A DNA stretch of 23,086 bases, from IMG/VR virus record IMGVR_UViG_3300027792_000057, positions 1 through 23,086 of that record; one strand, 5' to 3'. Each line of letters opens with the position of its first letter. Position 1 is the first letter of the stretch. The DNA comes from a virus. The translations under genes were made by a program, and so were the position numbers. Shown here piece by piece: positions 12,735 through 17,220 of this stretch. Under the pieces are notes generated by a model. The model was not told where the DNA came from. It ran no database searches and was given only the letters and a program-made list of their open reading frames with translations.

Positions 12735-12821
12735 TTAAAGCCAGCAGTAGTCTGGAATAATCCAGCCCATAGCAAAGCTATCAATAGCCAAGGGGATAAA
12801 AGACAGGGGATATACGTACAT
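12735..12821 (-). CDS. Micro-ORF, 28 aa, hydrophobic/aromatic
   Basis: AAAGGAAAGATC precedes the ATG at 12821. The product is hydrophobic with Pro and aromatic residues and ends WIIPDYCWL. It is isolated from both neighbours by strong hairpins. Together with the 35-residue ORF upstream it has a Tyr-Cys and Trp-rich C-terminal end. Small size makes it tentative, but the ribosome site is good. Confidence 0.5.
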   Translation of the reverse strand: MYVYPLSFIPLAIDSFAMGWIIPDYCWL

Positions 12822-12848
12822 GATCTTTCCTTTCGTTAGTGCAACAAT

Positions 12849-12866
12849 AAACAAGCGAACTTGTTT
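12849..12866. repeat. Perfect 7-bp inverted repeat AAACAAG-CGAA-CTTGTTT
   Basis: Perfect dyad with a 4-base loop, placed directly beside the terminator at 12873-12909. The AAACAA / TTGTTT arms are the same as the outer arms of that terminator, so the two may compete or act in tandem. Confidence 0.6.
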
Positions 12867-12872
12867 CGCAAT

Positions 12873-12909
12873 AAACAAAAGCCCACTATTTCTAATGGGC
12901 TTCTTGTTT
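12873..12909 (-). terminator. Intrinsic terminator, leftward
   Basis: On the minus strand AAGCCCA pairs with TGGGCTT around a 10-base loop, with AAACAA / TTGTTT extending the base and a downstream tract TTTTGTTTATT. It stands 10 bases after the stop of the 35-residue gene. The plus-strand reading also forms a stem followed by TTCTTGTTT, so weaker rightward activity is possible. Confidence 0.75.
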
Positions 12910-12918
12910 AGTGTTTAC

Positions 12919-13026
12919 TTACCAGGGAAAATAATCCCAACCGATTGCGCAGTATGCACCATCAGCGAATTCATATTCTTGAAGGGATATAACGTAGTAA
13001 GAGTAAGTAACCGGACAGTAATCCAT
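12919..13026 (-). CDS. Micro-ORF, 35 aa, Tyr/Cys-rich
   Basis: AAGGAAATAAA precedes the ATG at 13026. The product is rich in Tyr and aromatic residues (PVTYSYYVISLQEYEF, then YCAIGWDYFPW at the end). It is bracketed by the hairpin at 13057-13080 and the terminator at 12873-12909, a monocistronic-looking early unit. Function unknown. Confidence 0.6.
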   Translation of the reverse strand: MDYCPVTYSYYVISLQEYEFADGAYCAIGWDYFPW

Positions 13027-13056
13027 TTTATTTCCTTATTGCTGTTGATAAATTGT

Positions 13057-13080
13057 AGGGTACTAGCGAACTAATACCCT
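13057..13080 (-). other. Perfect 10-bp RNA hairpin with UUCG loop after the first early gene
   Basis: Minus-strand AGGGTATTAG and CTAGTACCCT pair along their full length (one G-U pair) around the tetraloop TTCG. It starts 14 bases past the stop of the 167-residue gene. No U tract follows, so it is more likely an mRNA end-stabilising or RNase III-type element, or a factor-dependent pause site, than a plain intrinsic terminator. Confidence 0.7.
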
Positions 13081-13093
13081 AGGGTTTATCAGC

Positions 13094-13597
13094 TTACGCA
13101 GGGAGCATTGCTTTGAACTCAGCCAGCTTTTCCAGATGGTCAACCTTCAGGGGGCGATTCTCTGCTGCTGCTTCTTTAATCTTGCGCTCAATACTTGCAA
13201 TAGCAGACTTGATAACAGCATAAACGTCGATCTCAGTCTGTACCTTTTGTTCTTTCACAATGGTAAACATGGGGTTTGAGATACACTTCTCCGCCATATT
13301 CAAAGCCATTTCTTCGGTGCGGGGATAAACAGATTTGAATTGCAAGCCTTCTTTCTTACTGTATTTGAAATTCCCCATCTTGGTCAGGTATGTAATGCAA
13401 TCATTCGTGCGATTGTAGCCGTTGCCCATCAATGCAGCGATAAGCTTAATGCCCGTGTCTGCATTACTGCCTGCAATGCTTTGATAAACAACCTGCGCCA
13501 TGAGATTTGTAAGCATAGACTGAACTTCTTTTTGTTTCACACCAAAAGATTTGATAGATGCAACAACTTTGGAAACTTCTTGTTTAGCGAATGTCAT
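13094..13597 (-). CDS. Unknown early protein, 167 aa
   Basis: First gene of the leftward arm. The frame opens at 13645, but GGAGAAATATC before the ATG at 13597 decides the start. The protein is mainly helical: an N-terminal KQEVSKVVASIKSFGVKQK, a centre AGSNADTGIKLIAALMGNGY that may form a small nucleic-acid-binding helical domain, and a C-terminal predicted coiled region (SAIASIERKIKEAAAENR, then LEKLAEFKAMLPA). I do not recognise the family. As the first product made from a strong promoter it may act in host takeover or as a regulator, which is inference. Confidence 0.8.
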   Translation of the reverse strand: MTFAKQEVSKVVASIKSFGVKQKEVQSMLTNLMAQVVYQSIAGSNADTGIKLIAALMGNGYNRTNDCITYLTKMGNFKYSKKEGLQFKSVYPRTEEMALNMAEKCISNPMFTIVKEQKVQTEIDVYAVIKSAIASIERKIKEAAAENRPLKVDHLEKLAEFKAMLPA

Positions 13598-13626
13598 GAT
13601 ATTTCTCCAAAAGAAAAAGAGGGAAT

Positions 13627-13644
13627 TGATGCGAGAGCGCATCA
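13627..13644 (-). terminator. Attenuator-like hairpin before the first early gene
   Basis: Minus strand TGATGCG-CTCT-CGCATCA is a perfect 7-bp stem with a 4-base loop, followed by ATTCCCTCTTTTTCTTTT. The U-rich tract begins a few bases late for a canonical terminator, but the element sits in the leader just upstream of the ribosome site of the 167-residue gene and could act as an attenuator controlled by the boxA elements upstream. Confidence 0.5.
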
Positions 13645-13645
13645 T

Positions 13646-13676
13646 CTAGCAGACTAGGGTTTTTCTAATCTGCTAG
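13646..13676 (-). other. 12-bp leader hairpin
   Basis: Minus strand CTAGCAGATTAG pairs with CTAGTCTGCTAG (one G-U pair) around the loop AAAAACC. It lies directly 5' of the attenuator-like hairpin. Two stable stems in tandem at the end of the leader suggest RNA processing or a transcriptional pause. Confidence 0.65.
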
Positions 13677-13801
13677 GGTGATATGTTCTAATTATCAGGA
13701 TTGTTTAAGTGTTCTGTAAGTTTCACCCTAAGGGCGCGCTCCACAGTCTTTACGTGATTGCCATGCCCATAGCCTGACGCCTTAGGGCTTCACGTTGTTT
13801 A

Positions 13802-13818
13802 TGAATTGTTAAAGAGCA
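13802..13818 (-). promoter_or_regulatory. rRNA-operon-type boxA antitermination element (copy 1)
   Basis: The minus strand reads TGCTCTTTAACAATTCA. This has the exact TGCTCTTTAACA core of enterobacterial rRNA leader boxA, the RNA site bound by NusB-S10 to make RNA polymerase resistant to Rho-dependent termination. It is oriented for the leftward early transcript and lies about 205 bases before the first early gene. A hairpin (13832-13862) stands just 5' of it. Confidence 0.75.
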
Positions 13819-13831
13819 GGCACAGGTTTCC

Positions 13832-13862
13832 CCCATCAAATGATGATGCAATCCTTAATGGG
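13832..13862 (-). other. boxB-like hairpin 5' of boxA copy 1
   Basis: Minus strand CCCAT and ATGGG pair around an inner CATCA/TGATG stem. It lies 13 bases upstream of boxA in the transcript, the same order (stem then boxA) as in rRNA leaders. The stem is short, so the assignment depends on the boxA context. Confidence 0.45.
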
Positions 13863-13887
13863 TAGGGTTTCGGCTTTCCGCTCAAAT

Positions 13888-13906
13888 GATAATGATTCTC
13901 GTTTGT
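13888..13906 (-). promoter_or_regulatory. Fur-box-like sequence (copy 1)
   Basis: The minus strand contains GAGAATCATTATC, identical over 13 bases to a site at 14420 in the opposite orientation. In the 19-base frame it matches 14 positions of the consensus GATAATGATAATCATTATC. Whether Fur binds a phage leader here is unknown. Confidence 0.35.
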
Positions 13907-13993
13907 AACTCGTACAAACAAATCAGCACCACGGGAAGGCTACTACTTACCATCCAAACATGCACACACATAAGCAGGCATGAGGGAAACTGT

Positions 13994-14011
13994 GCGAACT
14001 GTTAAAGAGCA
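13994..14011 (-). promoter_or_regulatory. rRNA-operon-type boxA antitermination element (copy 2)
   Basis: The minus strand reads TGCTCTTTAACAGTTCGC. It has the same 12-base core as copy 1, 193 bases further upstream in the leader. A hairpin (14018-14041) again stands immediately 5' of it. Two exact cores in the same orientation in one untranslated leader make chance unlikely. Confidence 0.75.
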
Positions 14012-14017
14012 GACCAG

Positions 14018-14041
14018 ACCCAGGACAACAAAAACTTGGGT
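14018..14041 (-). other. boxB-like hairpin 5' of boxA copy 2
   Basis: Minus strand ACCCA and TGGGT pair around a 14-base loop, six bases before boxA copy 2 in the transcript. The arm sequence resembles the stem before copy 1, which supports a duplicated stem-boxA unit. Confidence 0.45.
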
Positions 14042-14048
14042 GAGGTAT

Positions 14049-14210
14049 GAGATATAGAGCAAAGTCTGTGCCAACTATGACCGTCCAATGAAATCAATGA
14101 CTTAGCTATGGCATGAATATTGCTTGCTGTTGAAATATCAGCAACTATGGCGAGATATAGGCGGCATGAATATTGCACAGGCAAGAAGTATGCCAACATG
14201 GTGCAACTAT
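14049..14210. repeat. Iteron-like array of three interspersed short motifs
   Basis: Order on the plus strand: GAGATATAG (14049), CAACTATG (14072), GGCATGAATATTGC (14110), CAACTATGG (14142), GAGATATAG (14152), GGCATGAATATTGC (14163), CAACTAT (14204). The 14-base motif is exact in two copies 53 bases apart, and its first part GCATGAATATT recurs at 14525. Such arrays occur in replication origins and in multi-operator control regions; the sequence does not say which. Confidence 0.65.
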
Positions 14211-14228
14211 ATGAGGATGAGAATGGGT

Positions 14229-14245
14229 ATGAGAATCCTTCTCAT
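14229..14245. repeat. Perfect dyad ATGAGAA-TCC-TTCTCAT
   Basis: Seven-base arms with a three-base centre; operator-like. It also has the 7-1-7 layout TGAGAAT-C-CTTCTCA, similar to Fur-type sites nearby. Confidence 0.6.
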
Positions 14246-14277
14246 TAAAGTGAGAGAAGCCAGAGAGATGCTAGGAT

Positions 14278-14293
14278 GTTACCAAATGGTAAC
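14278..14293. repeat. Perfect dyad GTTACC-AAAT-GGTAAC
   Basis: Six-base arms with a four-base AAAT centre. Its design (6-4-6 with an AAAY centre and CC/GG inner ends) is shared with the dyad at 14338-14355, suggesting two sites for one dimeric regulator. Confidence 0.65.
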
Positions 14294-14337
14294 GTAGTGA
14301 GAGAAAGGGAGAGGATATATTGCTTTCAAACCATACA

Positions 14338-14355
14338 TGTATCCAAACGGATACA
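14338..14355. repeat. Perfect dyad TGTATCC-AAAC-GGATACA
   Basis: Seven-base arms with an AAAC centre, 60 bases from the sister dyad at 14278. It is followed by another small palindrome TGTAG-C-CTACA at 14357-14367 and a further GGATACA. Confidence 0.65.
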
Positions 14356-14413
14356 GTGTAGCCTACAGGATACACATTACAAATGAGAATGCTTCTTGCT
14401 AGCAAAGAAGAAT

Positions 14414-14432
14414 GCTATTGAGAATCATTATC
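14414..14432 (+). promoter_or_regulatory. Fur-box-like sequence (copy 2)
   Basis: GCTATTGAGAATCATTATC matches 16 of 19 positions of the Fur consensus GATAATGATAATCATTATC by direct alignment. It shares GAGAATCATTATC with the inverted copy at 13888. It lies within the leftward leader about 250 bases downstream of that promoter. Confidence 0.4.
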
Positions 14433-14574
14433 GAGCAGGGGCAGGCAGGGGGGATGGGGGAGAGCTTGTATATGTGCAATCCACCTTAAATTTTTCTCTG
14501 AGAAATTCTAGCAAGCTTAGGATAGCATGAATATTACAAGCAAGCTTGTCTTACTACATTCTGTGCTCTCTGCC

Positions 14575-14670
14575 ACTATAAGCATATATATCATTCTTCG
14601 AATGTAAGATATGATATATAGAATATATTATAGTAGTGTATATATAACTTGGTATGTACATATAACTTCG
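14575..14670. other. AT-rich block with nested inverted repeats
   Basis: Dominated by TA steps. ATATATCAT (14586-14594) and ATGATATAT (14611-14619) form a perfect 9-bp inverted repeat that encloses the smaller hairpin CATTC-TTC-GAATG (14592-14604). ATATAACTT occurs twice near 14642 and 14660. This is a candidate duplex-unwinding element or a cluster of promoter -10 elements. Confidence 0.6.
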
Positions 14671-14685
14671 GCTGCACATGATTCG

Positions 14686-14714
14686 AGTATAACATGTATT
14701 TCATCTTCTGTCAA
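14686..14714 (-). promoter_or_regulatory. Strong leftward sigma70-type early promoter
   Basis: The minus strand has TTGACA (14714-14709), a 17-base spacer, then TATACT (14691-14686), preceded by TG one base upstream (TGTTATACT), an extended -10. The -35 matches 6 of 6 and the -10 matches 5 of 6. Transcription would begin near 14679 and run about 1.1 kb before the first gene, through both boxA elements. Confidence 0.85.
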
Positions 14715-14762
14715 TAGTTTGGCTTAAGGAGTAGCTACTAACAAGCAAGCTTGTCTTGCGAC

Positions 14763-14791
14763 TTGACATATTCTTTCAATTATGGTAAACT
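14763..14791 (+). promoter_or_regulatory. Rightward sigma70-type promoter overlapping the first virion gene start
   Basis: TTGACA, a 17-base spacer ending TATGG, then TAAACT; extended -10 (TGG before TAAACT). The predicted transcript starts near 14798, downstream of the ATG at 14782, which questions that start codon. It aligns without gaps with the promoter at 20521-20549 (18 of 29 positions by my count). Confidence 0.6.
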
Positions 14792-15378
14792 TCCCATATG
14801 ACAATCATTCTAGCTGCATACTTATGATGTATTCTGAAGGTTTAGCTCCCTCTGTCTTTAGGGATACAATGTACAGATGGCGTACTCGTAGCTTGTTCTA
14901 CGAGATGTCTGACCCTGTTCGTAGAGAAACTCTCCCCCCTATCTATACACTTCATGATGAACCTATTGAAAGAGATGGTAAGGTGTATCCTTCTCTTAAG
15001 AAACTATACATGCAGTATGATCATGCTCCTCATAATGAATATGAATTTGCTACTGAATGTCTAGGTGGATGGGATCATTGGCTTGTACTTACTAATTCTT
15101 CTCGTAAAGATATGAGAGAAGTATTTGAAGCCTGGAGGCAAGAGATTGAAGTTAAGCATAAAGCTATGGCTATTAAGCAAATGATTGTTTCTGCCAAGAA
15201 TGATGGTGTAAAAGGATTCTCTGCTGCTAAATATTTAGCTGATAAAGGTTATGCTTCTGTTAGAGGTAGGCCTTCTAAAGATGAAGTAGAAAAAGAAAGA
15301 AAGATTGCTGCTGCTATTTCTAATGAGCTTGAAGAAGACATTACACGTATTGGTTTAAGTATTGTTAGGAGTGCATAA
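14782..15378 (+). CDS. Putative terminase small subunit, 198 aa
   Basis: Position two genes ahead of tail-fibre-like proteins and the large terminase, together with the sequence style, supports the DNA-recognition subunit of the packaging motor. Seen: SEGLAPSVFRDTMYRWRTRSLFYEM at the start (helix-turn-helix-like), YEFATECLGGWDHW in the middle, a long basic helix AWRQEIEVKHKAMAIKQM, and RGRPSKDEVEKERK near the C-terminus, a pattern I associate with phage small terminases. The start is uncertain: the ATG at 14782 has no Shine-Dalgarno and lies inside a promoter spacer; 14824 or 14827 are alternatives. The stop overlaps the next ATG as TAATG. DNA-binding specificity cannot be read from sequence. 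Confidence 0.7.
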   Translation: MVNFPYDNHSSCILMMYSEGLAPSVFRDTMYRWRTRSLFYEMSDPVRRETLPPIYTLHDEPIERDGKVYPSLKKLYMQYDHAPHNEYEFATECLGGWDHWLVLTNSSRKDMREVFEAWRQEIEVKHKAMAIKQMIVSAKNDGVKGFSAAKYLADKGYASVRGRPSKDEVEKERKIAAAISNELEEDITRIGLSIVRSA

Positions 15379-15641
15379 TGCCATTCATGAAAAATGGTAA
15401 AAGAGACTACCAGAAAGAAAAAGAGTGGGATCATAAGAATGGTAGACTTAAAGATAGGGCAGCTAGGAATAAAGCTCGTAGGGAAGCTGGCTTGAAAGTA
15501 GGTGATCCTAGAGTAGCTGATCATATTAAAGAGCTTGATAAAGGCGGTAGTCATAGTAAGTCTAATGTACGAGTTATTTCTGCTAAAGCTAATGCTCAGA
15601 AGGAAGTAAGACGTAAACGTAAAGTTAAAGGAAATAACTGA
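15378..15641 (+). CDS. Small HNH-like endonuclease-type protein, 87 aa
   Basis: Very basic N-terminal half (YQKEKEWDHKNGRLKDRAAR) followed by an HNH-like core VADHIKELDKGGSHSKSNVRV: Asp 48-His 49, Gly-Gly, then Asn 63 and a later Asn 72 in place of the final His. This matches a group of short phage HNH-type proteins found beside terminase genes; in some phages HNH proteins next to terminase assist cos cleavage and packaging. The start has AGGAG upstream and overlaps the previous stop. Catalytic competence is uncertain because the last metal ligand is not obvious. Confidence 0.72.
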   Translation: MPFMKNGKRDYQKEKEWDHKNGRLKDRAARNKARREAGLKVGDPRVADHIKELDKGGSHSKSNVRVISAKANAQKEVRRKRKVKGNN

Positions 15642-16834
15642 TGGCTAAACTTGCATTAAATAATATCACAGCAGGCTTTGCATCCACAGCAGCACTTAAT
15701 GCTAACTTTGATGCTATTGAAGCTGCTATTGAAAATACTCTTAGTCGGGACTGTACTCCACCTAATTATATGAGTGCAGACTTCGATATGAATGGATATC
15801 GAATTCTAAACTGTGCTGATATTCTCACATCTGGAAATATTATTGCTAAAGGAGATTGGGTAGCAGAAACATGCTATACCAAGGGGGACATTGTTAATGT
15901 AGATACACAAACATACATTGCTATAGATGACTACTGTGCTTCTACTGTGTTTGCAGATGATTCTGCTCATTGGCAAGAACTCTTTATTTCTTTCATCTAT
16001 ACAACTGTAGCAGGGTGTGGTGGTAGTGGTGGGCTACCTGCGCTACCTGATCCTGCTTCTGGTGATGGTAGTGGTTGGCTTCTGCTTACAGATGGTATTA
16101 CAGTATCTTGGGTACAAGCTTCTACCCTAGGGGGTTCTGGCACACTAGCTACTTTCTCTGTATATAATCTTACGGCTACTGGTGGGGAAACAACCCTTAC
16201 TCTACCTTTTGCCTATACTGTAGGAGGACAGAGCCTTACTGTATTCCTTAATGGTTTGGCACAATATCCCTCCTCAGAATATACTGAAGATAGTATTACA
16301 ACAGTAACCTTTATAGATGCACTCTCTGCTGGAGATAAAGTAAGAATCATAGCTAACGTAGAGGTAGCTCAATATGTTCCTACGGATGCTACTCTAGCTT
16401 CACTTTATACGCTCACTCCTGCTGCTAATAAGTTCCCGTACTTTACAGGTGCAACTACTGCAGCACTATCTGACCTCAGTGCTTTTGTTAGGACCATTCT
16501 AGGTTCAGCAGATGCAGCAGCTTTCCTTACAGCTATTGGTGGAGCAGCAGCATCTACTACTAGCTCTCTAGGGGTAGAACAGACTTGGCAACCCATGTCT
16601 GCATCTAGGACCCCAGGTGTCGCTTATAGAAACGAAACAGGGAAGCCAATAGAGGTTTATATTAAAACATCTGGCTCTAGTGGGACATTCCAAGTATCTT
16701 CAAATAATAGTACATGGATTTCTTTTGGTAGTTCTGCTGAGGGACGTAGTATAGTTATGCCGAATAACTACTACTATAAGGTGGCATACACTGGTGGAGC
16801 ACCTACTATTGATCATTGGGCGGAGCTTAGATAA
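15641..16834 (+). CDS. Tail-fibre-like structural protein with carbohydrate-binding-type module, 397 aa
   Basis: N-terminal LNNITAGFASTAALNANFDAIEAAIEN is typical of phage fibre shafts. A module around residues 73-111 (W-x-Y-x-x-GD-I-V, then TYIAID, ending AHW) resembles the small chitin-binding-type (CBM5/12) fold. Next comes a beta-rich FLNGLAQYPSSEYT segment, then PAANKFPYFTGATTAALSDL, a pattern repeated in many fibre and tailspike proteins. The C-terminus (GVAYRNETGKPIEVYI, then YYYKVAYTGG) looks like a receptor-facing tip. AAGGAAATAACTG precedes the ATG and the stop overlaps the next ATG. The location upstream of the large terminase is unusual for a fibre. Confidence 0.72.
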   Translation: MAKLALNNITAGFASTAALNANFDAIEAAIENTLSRDCTPPNYMSADFDMNGYRILNCADILTSGNIIAKGDWVAETCYTKGDIVNVDTQTYIAIDDYCASTVFADDSAHWQELFISFIYTTVAGCGGSGGLPALPDPASGDGSGWLLLTDGITVSWVQASTLGGSGTLATFSVYNLTATGGETTLTLPFAYTVGGQSLTVFLNGLAQYPSSEYTEDSITTVTFIDALSAGDKVRIIANVEVAQYVPTDATLASLYTLTPAANKFPYFTGATTAALSDLSAFVRTILGSADAAAFLTAIGGAAASTTSSLGVEQTWQPMSASRTPGVAYRNETGKPIEVYIKTSGSSGTFQVSSNNSTWISFGSSAEGRSIVMPNNYYYKVAYTGGAPTIDHWAELR

Positions 16835-17220
16835 TGACACAAAAGATTAATACTGCACAGACAAAACTCCCCGAGACTGCTAATACTTGGACTAAGGCTC
16901 AGAGTGGAGCATATGTAACGCTTTCTAGTAGTTCCAATAGCATTGCTGTTGATTTGTCTCTATCGAATAACTTTAAACATACAACTTCAGAAGATGCAGT
17001 TCTTGCTGCACCAACAAATCTATCTGCGGGACAAAGTGGTGTTATTGAGTTTACTCAGGGTGCTACTGCTAGGCTAATCACATACAATGCTACATGGAAG
17101 TTTGCAGGTGGAACAGACCCTACCCTAACTGCCACCGTAGGGGCAAAAGATATACTTAACTATATAGTAGACTCTACCGCAACTTATGTAATATGTGTAA
17201 TGATTAATGATGTTAAATAA
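16834..17220 (+). CDS. Fibre-tip-like structural protein, 128 aa
   Basis: The sequence NNFKHTTSEDAVLAAPTNLS, then GQSGVIEFTQGA, TWKFAGGTDPTLTATVGAKD and a final CVMINDVK match a beta-sandwich domain found at the C-terminus of many phage fibre and tail proteins. Here it is a separate short gene, TAATG-coupled to the fibre-like gene before it and to the large terminase after it. It may be a second subunit of the same appendage or a detached receptor-binding domain. Confidence 0.7.
   Translation: MTQKINTAQTKLPETANTWTKAQSGAYVTLSSSSNSIAVDLSLSNNFKHTTSEDAVLAAPTNLSAGQSGVIEFTQGATARLITYNATWKFAGGTDPTLTATVGAKDILNYIVDSTATYVICVMINDVK

Larger units (their letters stand above)
14536..14757 (+). repeat. 17-base direct repeat ACAAGCAAGCTTGTCTT flanking the AT-rich block
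   Basis: Exact copies at 14536-14552 and 14741-14757 bracket the AT-rich palindromic block and the leftward promoter. A partial third copy (GCAAGCTT) lies at 14510. The repeat contains the palindrome CAAGCTTG. It could mark a binding site for terminase, an initiator or a regulator, or the ends of a duplicated segment. Confidence 0.7.
13598..14781. other. 1.2-kb intergenic control region between the divergent arms
   Basis: No credible gene is seen in either strand. The region holds a leftward near-consensus promoter at its right end, about 1.1 kb of leftward leader with two boxA elements, several perfect dyads, repeated 8-14 base motifs, Fur-box-like sequences, an AT-rich palindromic block and a rightward promoter overlapping the first virion gene. 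The density of repeats and dyads beside an AT-rich block also fits a replication origin. Individual elements are listed separately. Confidence 0.8.

Noticed and set aside
12594-12735. Leftward sigma70 promoter before the 62-residue gene
   Set aside because: TTGCAT and TATACC occur but only 12 bases apart on the minus strand; no pair with acceptable spacing was found.
14002-14199. 65-codon minus-strand frame in the control region
   Set aside because: It runs through the repeat array and the boxA core, has no ribosome site, and its composition reflects the repeats.
14577-14700. Phage-specific promoter family based on TATAAC motifs
   Set aside because: TATAAC appears several times in this AT-rich block, but no consistent second element could be aligned, so it may be composition alone.
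13598-14781. CRISPR array or RNA gene
   Set aside because: Repeats are short (8-17 bases), irregularly spaced and mixed in type; no repeat-spacer periodicity and no cloverleaf or known ncRNA fold.
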